Source: Bacillus massilinigeriensis (GTDB taxonomy: Bacteria; Bacillota; Bacilli; Bacillales; Cytobacillaceae). From it: 64,000 nt of DNA. Location of the stretch: positions 2,427,601-2,491,600 of the forward strand of contig NZ_LT630337.1 in assembly GCF_900117315.1 (NCBI RefSeq), in the 5' to 3' direction. Under the pieces are notes generated by a model. It saw only the letters and a program-made list of their open reading frames with translations. It ran no database searches and was not told where the DNA came from. The position numbers and the translations under genes were made by a program. This document shows, in pieces, positions 1-6,295 of this stretch; within the stretch, counting starts at the first letter, position 1, and every line of letters starts with the position of its first letter.

Positions 1-254
1 TAATTTTCTTTTCATTTGAAACGAATTTAAGACGGTTGGTGTAGTTCTTTATTTCTATTTTACTTTGTGGAAGAATTGCTCCTCCACGTGTACGTACTAT
101 AGCTTTATTTTCTTCAAGCTTAACAAGGTCTCTTCTAGCTGTATCTCGTGATACATTTAGAAGCGAACAAATCTGTTCAACAGATATTCTTTGACTCTCC
201 TTTAAATACTCTAATATGGCTAGTAACCTTTCCTCTTGATACAACAATCTCACC
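1..254 (-). CDS. DeoR-family transcriptional regulator, N-terminal part (cut by window edge)
   Basis: The reverse strand reads an 84-codon N-terminal fragment beginning at a GTG (VRLLYQEERLLAILEYL) and running off the left edge. It carries the winged helix typical of DeoR repressors: the segment SVEQICSLLNVSRDTARRDL is the helix-turn-helix, followed by KLEENKAIVRTRGGAIL, the usual DeoR wing with the RxxGGA signature. DeoR regulators normally control a neighbouring sugar or nucleoside catabolic operon, which here would lie outside the window to the left. Effector and targets cannot be read. A TTG a few codons downstream is an alternative start; no convincing ribosome binding site separates them. 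Confidence 0.75.
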
Positions 255-260
255 CATCCG

Positions 261-299
261 GATGCCAAATACCATTTCCTGGATGGTGCCTGGCACCTA
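261..299. repeat. Degenerate copy of the GGTGCCTGGCACC palindromic repeat
   Basis: The right arm (TGGATGGTGCCTGGCACCT) is identical to the arm of the intact 43-bp elements at 2058-2100 and 3744-3786. The left arm is decayed but alignable. It lies between the divergent DeoR and MarR genes. Confidence 0.7.
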
Positions 300-502
300 T
301 TTTTAAGTAATTCCAATTACTTTTAAGTTTATGTAAGTAATTATAATGATTATTCGAATGGTTTTCAACATGTTTATGTTGTTTAATTAGATTTTTTTTG
401 CTTTTTTCTTAAAATTTGATTGACAGTAGGAAAATTCGACCATATATTGGTATTATTATAAGTTTGCATGCGAACCTAATGGTGATGATAGGAGCATTTT
501 TT

Positions 503-931
503 ATGGAATTAAGTCAAAGTCCCGGATTTTTAATCAATAAATTGGCTCATATGATGCAAGTCGAACTTGAGCATCGTTTAAGTAGTTATGAGGTAACATC
601 GTCCCAGTGGGCAGTATTAGCCTTGTTGTGGAAAAAGGAAGGCCTCTCACAGGTAGAGATTCAGCAAAGGTTACGTTTGGAAAAAGCTACAGTTACAGGT
701 CTTATCCAAAGAATGTCCCGCTCCGGGTTAGTATTCAAGAGAACAGATAAGGCCGATAAACGCATTCACCGGATCTTTTTAACTGAAAAAGGGAAAAGCT
801 TAGAGGAACAACTCATTCCCCAAGCAAAATGGGTTAATGAGGCTACATTGAATGGGTTCTCTTCAGAACAAAAGGAGACTTTAATGAAGTTGATTTCAAT
901 GGCGATTCGTAATCTGGAAGGAATCGGATAA
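503..931 (+). CDS. MarR-family transcriptional regulator
   Basis: A 142-aa winged-helix repressor of the MarR family. Visible: N-terminal dimerisation helix (FLINKLAHMMQVELEHRL), the recognition region LSQVEIQQRLRLEKATVTGL, and the wing RTDKADKRIHRIFLTEKGK, which matches the canonical MarR D-x-R-D-x-R wing with small changes. The reading frame is open further upstream to 416, but the ATG at 503 has a well-spaced AGGAG, and the upstream residues are unlike the family, so 503 is preferred. Such proteins usually repress an adjacent exporter or detoxification gene. None is directly adjacent here; the nearest exporter is the MATE gene about 3 kb away, and no link can be shown. Confidence 0.85.
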   Translation: MELSQSPGFLINKLAHMMQVELEHRLSSYEVTSSQWAVLALLWKKEGLSQVEIQQRLRLEKATVTGLIQRMSRSGLVFKRTDKADKRIHRIFLTEKGKSLEEQLIPQAKWVNEATLNGFSSEQKETLMKLISMAIRNLEGIG

Positions 932-952
932 CCTACTTCTTATGTAATTTTG

Positions 953-981
953 AGGTGCCTGGAAGGTGCCAGGCACCTTCC
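953..981. repeat. GGTGCCTGGCACC-type palindrome downstream of marR
   Basis: An odd-centred palindrome around GGAAGGTGCCAGGCACCTTCC (split here as arms GGAAGGTGCC and GGCACCTTCC). It sits between the convergent MarR and Gly/His-rich genes, where its hairpin could act as a weak bidirectional terminator. Same family as the other GGTGCC elements in the window. Confidence 0.65.
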
Positions 982-983
982 AA

Positions 984-1244
984 TTATTTCCTGTATCCAC
1001 CGCTATGTCCGTGGTGATAGCCTTGACCTGGATAAAAACTACTGTGTCCATGATGATAGCCTTGTCCTGGAAAATATCCTCCATGTCCGTGGTGATAACC
1101 ATGACCTGGAAAATATCCCCCATGTCCGTGGTGATAGCCTTGACCTGGATAGAATCCTCCATGTCCATGGTGGTAGCCTTGACCTGGAAAATATCCTCCC
1201 TGTCCATGTTGAAAGCCGCCGTAACTTGGATATTGTCTTTCCAT
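984..1244 (-). CDS. Gly/His/Tyr-rich tandem-repeat protein, candidate spore coat or exosporium component
   Basis: An 86-aa protein made almost wholly of five 13-residue repeats of the form G-[YF]-[YF]-P-G-Q-G-Y-H-H-G-H-[GS]; the DNA shows the matching 39-bp tandem repeat. There is no signal peptide or membrane segment. The ATG at 1244 is chosen over the longer frame starting at 1271 because a full AAGGAGG sits eight bases upstream of it. A sigma-K-like promoter lies just upstream (1274-1301), so late mother-cell expression is likely. Low-complexity Gly/Tyr/His-rich proteins are common in Bacillus spore outer layers, and the paired histidines could bind metal ions. I do not recognise a named family; the spore role is inferred from promoter and composition. 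Confidence 0.7.
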   Translation of the reverse strand: MERQYPSYGGFQHGQGGYFPGQGYHHGHGGFYPGQGYHHGHGGYFPGHGYHHGHGGYFPGQGYHHGHSSFYPGQGYHHGHSGGYRK

Positions 1245-1273
1245 TCCCTTCGCCTCCTTGAATGATTTCACAA

Positions 1274-1301
1274 TAGTGTATGTCTCAAATTCAAGGAGGT
1301 T
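1274..1301 (-). promoter_or_regulatory. Sigma-K-like promoter of the Gly/His-rich repeat gene
   Basis: On the reverse strand the -10 element reads CATACACTA (1274-1282), an exact match to the sigma-K consensus CATAnnnTA. AACC (1298-1301) matches the mACm -35 element, with 15 bases between. The start codon is about 30 bases downstream. Confidence 0.6.
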
Positions 1302-1367
1302 TAGATTCTTACCTATTTATAGAAATTGTTTTTGGCCAAGCAAGTTCCCAATTTCCATTATCCCTCT

Positions 1368-2036
1368 TTATAACTGGGCACCTATGCTCTCTAATTGTTC
1401 TGAAGGAAAAATACTTTTCCCTTTTTGTGAATTTTGGGCAATTTGATACATCGCTTTAGCAACCGTAAGACCTTTAATGGCTCGAAATTTTCTAAGTGGT
1501 CCCTGAAAAAGAAATGATATTCCTCCAAAGGCGACCCCTGCTAATTGTTCACCCAATCTAAATTCGTCTCTTTTTCCTAATAAAAGAGATGGTCTTATGA
1601 TTGATATAGACTCGAGTGGGATCTTTGACAATTTTTGCTCTAGTTTCCCTTTCATTTTAGGGTACCATAAAGAGGAATTTGGATTTGCATTCATAGAGCT
1701 AACGATTAGAAAATGCTTCGCTTCTTTTTCATAAGCCAATTTCGCCATATGTAAGGGATATTCAACATCGACCTTGTACATTGCTTCTTTTGTTTTTGCT
1801 TTTTTTATCGTAGTTCCTAAACAGCAGAATACGTCATCCACAGCAAAATAATCCGCAAAGAGTTCAAGCTGATTAAAATCCACCTCTACTTCTTTAAGCC
1901 TTGGGTGCGTCATATGAGTAGTTCTTCTGACAATAGCTATTACCTGTTTGTATTCTGAACCATTTAAAAGGAGCTGAAGCAACTCTTTTCCAATCAATCC
2001 AGTTGAACCCGCAATCAATGCTGTTTTTCCATTCAT
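1368..2036 (-). CDS. NAD(P)-binding oxidoreductase, YraR/HTATIP2-like
   Basis: A 222-aa Rossmann-fold protein of the atypical short-chain dehydrogenase group. The N-terminus ALIAGSTGLIGKELLQLLL carries the GxxGxxG dinucleotide-binding loop. VIAIVRR follows as the second strand, VFCCLGTTIKKA as the strand-4 loop, and an SSMNANPNS...YPKMKGKLE segment places the catalytic-type Ser, Tyr and Lys. Length and order match Bacillus YraR and eukaryotic HTATIP2/TIP30. Substrate unknown. The start has AAAGGAAG seven to eight bases upstream. It is transcribed in the same direction as the downstream Gly/His-rich gene but that gene has its own promoter. Confidence 0.8.
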   Translation of the reverse strand: MNGKTALIAGSTGLIGKELLQLLLNGSEYKQVIAIVRRTTHMTHPRLKEVEVDFNQLELFADYFAVDDVFCCLGTTIKKAKTKEAMYKVDVEYPLHMAKLAYEKEAKHFLIVSSMNANPNSSLWYPKMKGKLEQKLSKIPLESISIIRPSLLLGKRDEFRLGEQLAGVAFGGISFLFQGPLRKFRAIKGLTVAKAMYQIAQNSQKGKSIFPSEQLESIGAQL

Positions 2037-2057
2037 AATTAATACTTCCTTTCATAA

Positions 2058-2100
2058 AGGCGCCAGGCACCATCCAAATATTGGATGGTGCCTGTCACCT
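2058..2100. repeat. 43-bp GGTGCC palindromic repeat, intact copy
   Basis: Two arms (GCCAGGCACCATCCAA and TTGGATGGTGCCTG) separated by a short AT spacer, 43 bp overall and nearly identical to 3744-3786. It lies between two minus-strand genes and could fold into a strong hairpin. Confidence 0.8.
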
Positions 2101-2104
2101 CATG

Positions 2105-2797
2105 TTAAATTCTCTTTATACGCCTTCTGAATGCAATTGCTAAAAAAATGGCTCCTACCGTAAGACCAAATGTCATCCCCATTTGGAAAACAGTCATTAA
2201 TGATTGGATATCCAAGATAAACGAAATAAAACCAATGAAGCAAAAAACACTAGTTATGTAGAACGAAACTCTTATCGCGAAATTGAGTCCCTTTCCCTTA
2301 TAGATCATTCCAAGAAAAAAAGTAGATAGGCCTAAGAACAAGCTCCAAGCTAAGATATTCATAGCAAAGGAAAATGACAATGGATTAAACTGTACAAAAT
2401 TCTCTAAATCACTAGTTACTCCAGCATTTAATTTTAATCTCACAATACTAAATTGCACAAAATAGTTTAAGCAAGCTAAAATCATAAATCCAATTCCAAA
2501 AATGTTACTTAATCTGCTATAGATTTTCTGATTTGTTTCTACACTTTCGTGAATGCTGCTTAACATCACCATGTAAAAAATGGTTGAGATAAAAGCGAAT
2601 AATTGACTAAAAGTATAAAGGTCAATAAAATTCCCATCAACCAGACTGATAAACTGCTCCAAGTGATCATATTTCGGAATCATATAATTACTAATTAAAA
2701 TTCCCATGCTAATCCCGTACAATATCCCTGTTAGAGTAAATAGGATTGAACTCCAATAGCCTATTACGTACAGATGATTATTAGAACCCTTTTTCAA
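2105..2797 (-). CDS. Multi-pass membrane protein of unknown function
   Basis: I do not recognise a family. The 230-aa product has about six hydrophobic segments: residues roughly 14-37, 65-85, 98-120, 140-165, 175-195 and 205-225, with a basic C-terminal tail (RRRIKRI). It resembles DUF4386-like membrane proteins in size and layout, but this is only an impression. The TTG at 2797 is preferred over the ATG at 2830 because GGGGGGTGAG sits directly upstream of the TTG, while the ATG has no ribosome binding site and its region reads more like promoter DNA. It ends next to a palindromic repeat. Confidence 0.6.
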   Translation of the reverse strand: MKKGSNNHLYVIGYWSSILFTLTGILYGISMGILISNYMIPKYDHLEQFISLVDGNFIDLYTFSQLFAFISTIFYMVMLSSIHESVETNQKIYSRLSNIFGIGFMILACLNYFVQFSIVRLKLNAGVTSDLENFVQFNPLSFSFAMNILAWSLFLGLSTFFLGMIYKGKGLNFAIRVSFYITSVFCFIGFISFILDIQSLMTVFQMGMTFGLTVGAIFLAIAFRRRIKRI

Positions 2798-2849
2798 TCT
2801 CTCACCCCCCGATATGGTGTATTGTACCATATTCGCTAGGAAAGAGGTT

Positions 2850-3365
2850 CTATTTGTTGTTCTGAAGGTGGGCTAATTCACCTATATCCGATTCCTCCCA
2901 ACCTTTGCAAACATCCACCCATTCAATGGCAGAAGAATATTGAAATAATTCTTCAATGGTCAATTTAATGGCGGAATTTGTACTACCACATGCTGGATAA
3001 ACCGTATCAAATCTTTTTAAAGAAACATCCAAATAAACAGCCAGTTCATTCTTTAATCCAAACGGACAAACCCCACCGATTGCATGTCCAGTTTGCTCAA
3101 GAACCTCATCTGGTGACAGCATTCTGGCCTTAAAACCAAAGGTTTGACGGAATTTTTTATTATCTATTTTTGCATCTCCTGCAGCCACAACTAAAATCGC
3201 TTGGTCAATCTCTCCTCTAAATGAGAGTGTTTTAGCAATTCGATGAGGAATAACCCCAATAGTTGCAGCGGCTTGATCAACCGTTGCGCTTGATGATTCA
3301 AATTCCATCACATCATTTTCTCTGTTCCATTTCTTAAAATGGTTTTTAACACTTTCTAACGACAT
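2850..3365 (-). CDS. YbaK/EbsC-family aminoacyl-tRNA deacylase homologue (YwhH-like)
   Basis: A 171-aa stand-alone editing domain that in characterised relatives (YbaK, ProX) hydrolyses mischarged Cys- or Ala-tRNA-Pro. Seen: the substrate-site pattern KTLSFRGEIDQAILVVAAGDAKIDNKKF, with the conserved lysine and the GD motif, then the glycine-rich loop TGHAIGGVCPFGL, and DTVYPACGSTNSAIKLTIEEL near the C-terminus, all in family order. Length matches Bacillus YwhH. Start has AAAGGATG about seven bases upstream. It stands alone between a membrane protein and a small divergent gene. The exact tRNA substrate cannot be read from sequence. Confidence 0.85.
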   Translation of the reverse strand: MSLESVKNHFKKWNRENDVMEFESSSATVDQAAATIGVIPHRIAKTLSFRGEIDQAILVVAAGDAKIDNKKFRQTFGFKARMLSPDEVLEQTGHAIGGVCPFGLKNELAVYLDVSLKRFDTVYPACGSTNSAIKLTIEELFQYSSAIEWVDVCKGWEESDIGELAHLQNNK

Positions 3366-3502
3366 CTTTTACATCCTTTCCCAATCGGTTTTATGTAGTA
3401 TGATACCATAGTTTTCTGAAAAAACAAAAAATCTTTGAAACTATGTTCATTGGACATACTTAAGGATGTGAGGATATCTACAAATGAACGGAGGAAGTAA
3501 GC

Positions 3503-3745
3503 ATGACGAATGAAAATGAAATTTCCTTACAAGAAAAAGTGGAAAAGGCTTTTCAAAATACATGCGGTTCCTGGGAAAACTGTACGCAGTCAACTATTCA
3601 GTCATTCTTACAGGAATGCTTTGAAAATAATATAGATCCACAATTCTGTATGAGTTGGGTGGAAAAGCATAGTGGACAAATTCCAGAATGGTCAGAGGTA
3701 TCCATGGTTTCCTTGGACTGGATGAATCAGCATACCTCATCCTAG
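3503..3745 (+). CDS. Small acidic hypothetical protein
   Basis: An 80-aa soluble, acidic protein with no membrane segment. It contains three cysteines (CGSWENCTQ and QFCMSW), several tryptophans, and is predicted mostly helical. A good GGAGG lies about nine bases upstream of the ATG. I do not recognise a family. Its TAG stop is formed by the first bases of a palindromic repeat (CC-TAG-GTGCC), so the repeat may have replaced the original gene end. It is convergent with the MATE exporter, whose stop lies in the same repeat. Confidence 0.6.
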   Translation: MTNENEISLQEKVEKAFQNTCGSWENCTQSTIQSFLQECFENNIDPQFCMSWVEKHSGQIPEWSEVSMVSLDWMNQHTSS

Positions 3746-3786
3746 GTGCCAGGCACCATCCAAAAAATGGATGGTGCCTGGCACCT
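3744..3786. repeat. 43-bp GGTGCC palindromic repeat overlapping two convergent stop codons
   Basis: Arms AGGTGCCAGGCACCATCC and GGATGGTGCCTGGCACCT flank a short A-rich loop; apart from the loop it is a perfect inverted repeat. Both flanking genes end with TAG inside the element, at 3743-3745 on the plus strand and 3785-3787 on the minus strand. It is positioned to serve as a bidirectional terminator. Confidence 0.85.
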
Positions 3787-5149
3787 ATACCCGAACCTCT
3801 CTAGCCACAAACTTTACGCGCTGAATATAAATCAGCCTTAATGATAAGCCTATCCCCGCGGCAAGTAATCCTATAGTTAGTCCAATCCAGTAACCCCTTG
3901 CCCCTAAATCGAGGTAATGTGAAAGGAGGTATCCTACTGGAAGGCAAATAATCCAATAGGCAAATAAAGTCATGACAAAAGCGATATTCACATCTTTATA
4001 CCCTCTTAAAGCAGCCTGAGCTGTAACCTGAATTGCATCAGATATATGGAAAAACAAAGCATAAATTAAAAAATGCGCAGTTAAATTTATAACGGCAGCC
4101 TCATTTGAATAAAAGCTTGCCACCTCATGACGGAACAAAACGATAAATCCACCAGCAAAAAGAGCAATAAAAACCGAAAGATAAACTCCAAGCCAGCTAT
4201 AAGATTTCGCATCTCGATAGCGTCCTGCCCCCACTTCATATCCAACGAGAACCGTCTGCGCCATGGAAACACTGAGAGGAATCATATAAAGAAACGAAAC
4301 AATATTCAGGGCAGATTGATAAGAAGCTATTGTTTCTACACTATATTTACTTATCAATAGCGTGACAACAGCAAACATACTCGTCTCAAAAAATGCGGAA
4401 AGACCCATAGGAACGCCTATTTTCAAAATTTCCTTACATGGTTCGAAAGAAAATCTCCTTAAGTTAGCAAATACTTGATATTTAGAAAATGGCTTCTGCT
4501 TATGAATAACGTACACAATCATTCCAGTAATAACCCAATAGGTTACAGAAGTAGCAAATCCAGCTCCTCCCCCACCTAATTCAGGGAACCCAAGTTTTCC
4601 AAAAATCAATACATAATTTAAAAATAGATTAATAGGTAACGATAAAAGTAAAATGACCATGACAACACGCGTTTTACCTAACCCGTAAATAAAGGATCTT
4701 AATACATTAAAAATAAATAAAGGAATAATCCCAAAACCAAGTCCTACTAAATACTCATGTGCTGTTTCTTCAACTCTCACATCAAGGTTCATATACCCCA
4801 AAATAGAATTCAAAAATATGGCCCCACAAGCAATAACTAGAATAGCTATCAAGATTGCTAATAAAATTCCATGAGTAACAGCAATAGTCACTTCTCTCTT
4901 CTTTCTTTCTCCATATCGTTGAGCCACAATCGGAGATACGGCCAAAAGTATGCCACTTAAACCAGTAAAAACGGGATTCCAAATCGATGCCCCTATGGCC
5001 ACTCCTGCCAGGTCAGCAGAATTATATTTACCCGACATGATTGTATTAAAAAAGACCATTGAAAACATCCCAAGCTGCGTAACTAAAATCGGAAGTAACA
5101 AAATAATGATCTGATTAATTCTTTCTTTTAACGTAAAGGTCTGATTCAT
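3785..5149 (-). CDS. MATE-family multidrug efflux transporter
   Basis: A 454-aa inner-membrane antiporter with about twelve transmembrane helices, the normal MATE length and arrangement (two six-helix halves). The N-terminal half has ILVTQLGMFSMVFFNTIMSGKYNSADLAGVAIGASIW, the family hallmark of helices 1-2. Later come LSGILLAVSPIVAQRYGERKKRE and, in the C-terminal half, QTVLVGYEVGAGRYRDAK, the equivalent cytoplasmic loop. MATE proteins of the NorM type export cationic drugs in exchange for Na+ or H+. AAGGAG lies about eight bases upstream of the ATG. Substrate is unknown, and no linked regulator is adjacent. Confidence 0.9.
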   Translation of the reverse strand: MNQTFTLKERINQIIILLLPILVTQLGMFSMVFFNTIMSGKYNSADLAGVAIGASIWNPVFTGLSGILLAVSPIVAQRYGERKKREVTIAVTHGILLAILIAILVIACGAIFLNSILGYMNLDVRVEETAHEYLVGLGFGIIPLFIFNVLRSFIYGLGKTRVVMVILLLSLPINLFLNYVLIFGKLGFPELGGGGAGFATSVTYWVITGMIVYVIHKQKPFSKYQVFANLRRFSFEPCKEILKIGVPMGLSAFFETSMFAVVTLLISKYSVETIASYQSALNIVSFLYMIPLSVSMAQTVLVGYEVGAGRYRDAKSYSWLGVYLSVFIALFAGGFIVLFRHEVASFYSNEAAVINLTAHFLIYALFFHISDAIQVTAQAALRGYKDVNIAFVMTLFAYWIICLPVGYLLSHYLDLGARGYWIGLTIGLLAAGIGLSLRLIYIQRVKFVAREVRV

Positions 5150-5423
5150 GATGACGGCTCCTTGAATATTTGATATTGTAAGAATTGGTATTTTTTAAAA
5201 AAGGTTATAATAGATGAAGCTTATTTTGCCCTTATAATAATATTTGATTTTTTCATTATAACAAAAAATTCCGGCTATACTTTTTACACTTTGGTAAACT
5301 AAAATAACAATATGTAATTTTTTTAGAATGAATTGACAGGAGCAATTATAGAAATCAACCCAGTATTCATTCGTTAAACCCATCAAATTAGTAATAGTAC
5401 CACGAAAAAAGGAGGATGACTAG

Positions 5424-6218
5424 TTGGAAAGAGTAAATACTCTGTTTCGAAGAAGAATTGATTTTCCAGAAAATGAAGAGATTATTTTTGAAATGCTTAA
5501 TACGATACTGGAAAAAACCGCCCTCTCCATCCCATTTGAGAACCTATGTATCTTTGAGAATGAAAAAAGGGAAATCAATAAAAGGAATCTGATCGATAAG
5601 CTTTTTTATAAGAACCAAGGTGGACTTTGCTATGAATTAAATACAATGCTTTATTACTTTTTGCAAGAAAATGGGTTTGATGTATCCCTCATCCGAGGAA
5701 TTGTCTACAATCATTCAACGAATAGCTATCCAGTTTCCGGGAGAACTCACATAACCATTCTCTTAAATCATCAAGATAACGAATATATTGTTGATACTGG
5801 ATTTGGTGGGAATCTTCCTCTGAAGCCTGTTCCATTAAATGGGGAGATCGTCAATTCTTTTAATGGAGAATTTCGAATTAAAAAGGTAGAAAGCGAGTAT
5901 GGAGACCACGTTTTAGAGATGAAATTGAGGCATAAAGATACAGACTGGAAGATAGGATATGCCTTCCAAGCTAGCCGTCCCTTAAATGATTTACAAGAAG
6001 TGAATGAGGTCCAACAAATAATCCACGACCATCCACATTCTCCTTTTAATAAAAACCCCTTAGTAACTCGCCTGACAAAAGGAGGCAACATTACCTTAAC
6101 TGATACCTCTATTACACATTGGCACGATGGAAAAATGGAGAAAAAGGAAATTCATCGAAATGATTTTAATAACTTAGTGAGTCAGTATTTTCAATATGGA
6201 CTTCTTGAAAGGGATTAG
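5424..6218 (+). CDS. nat: Arylamine N-acetyltransferase
   Basis: A 264-aa cytosolic enzyme that transfers acetyl from acetyl-CoA to arylamines and hydrazines through a Cys-His-Asp triad. All three residues are visible in order: the cysteine in KNQGGLCYELN, the histidine in GRTHITIL, and the aspartate in YIVDTGFGGNLPLKPVPL. The N-terminal SIPFENLCIF is also characteristic of the family. It starts with TTG at 5424 behind a strong AAAGGAGGATG; no ATG in frame fits. Length is normal for bacterial NATs. It is a single gene with its own terminator, divergent from the MATE exporter across 270 bp. Confidence 0.9.
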   Translation: MERVNTLFRRRIDFPENEEIIFEMLNTILEKTALSIPFENLCIFENEKREINKRNLIDKLFYKNQGGLCYELNTMLYYFLQENGFDVSLIRGIVYNHSTNSYPVSGRTHITILLNHQDNEYIVDTGFGGNLPLKPVPLNGEIVNSFNGEFRIKKVESEYGDHVLEMKLRHKDTDWKIGYAFQASRPLNDLQEVNEVQQIIHDHPHSPFNKNPLVTRLTKGGNITLTDTSITHWHDGKMEKKEIHRNDFNNLVSQYFQYGLLERD

Positions 6219-6224
6219 CCTGAT

Positions 6225-6262
6225 AAAAGCGAGGTTAGATGGCACCCTCGCTTTTATTATTA
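6225..6262 (+). terminator. Rho-independent terminator after nat
   Basis: Stem AAAAGCGAGG / CCTCGCTTTT with an 11-base loop, followed by TATTATT. The A-rich left side lets it also serve the convergent GGDEF-EAL gene. Confidence 0.8.
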
Positions 6263-6295
6263 CCATTCAATTCATAGTAACGGACATCTACGACT

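Noticed and set aside
984-1244. The 39-bp tandem repeats as a CRISPR array
   Set aside because: Units are contiguous without unique spacers, and they encode regular 13-residue repeats.
950-1265. Two forward-strand open frames across the repeat region
   Set aside because: They are antisense to the 39-bp tandem repeat; the reverse strand has a promoter, ribosome binding site and a coherent repeat protein.
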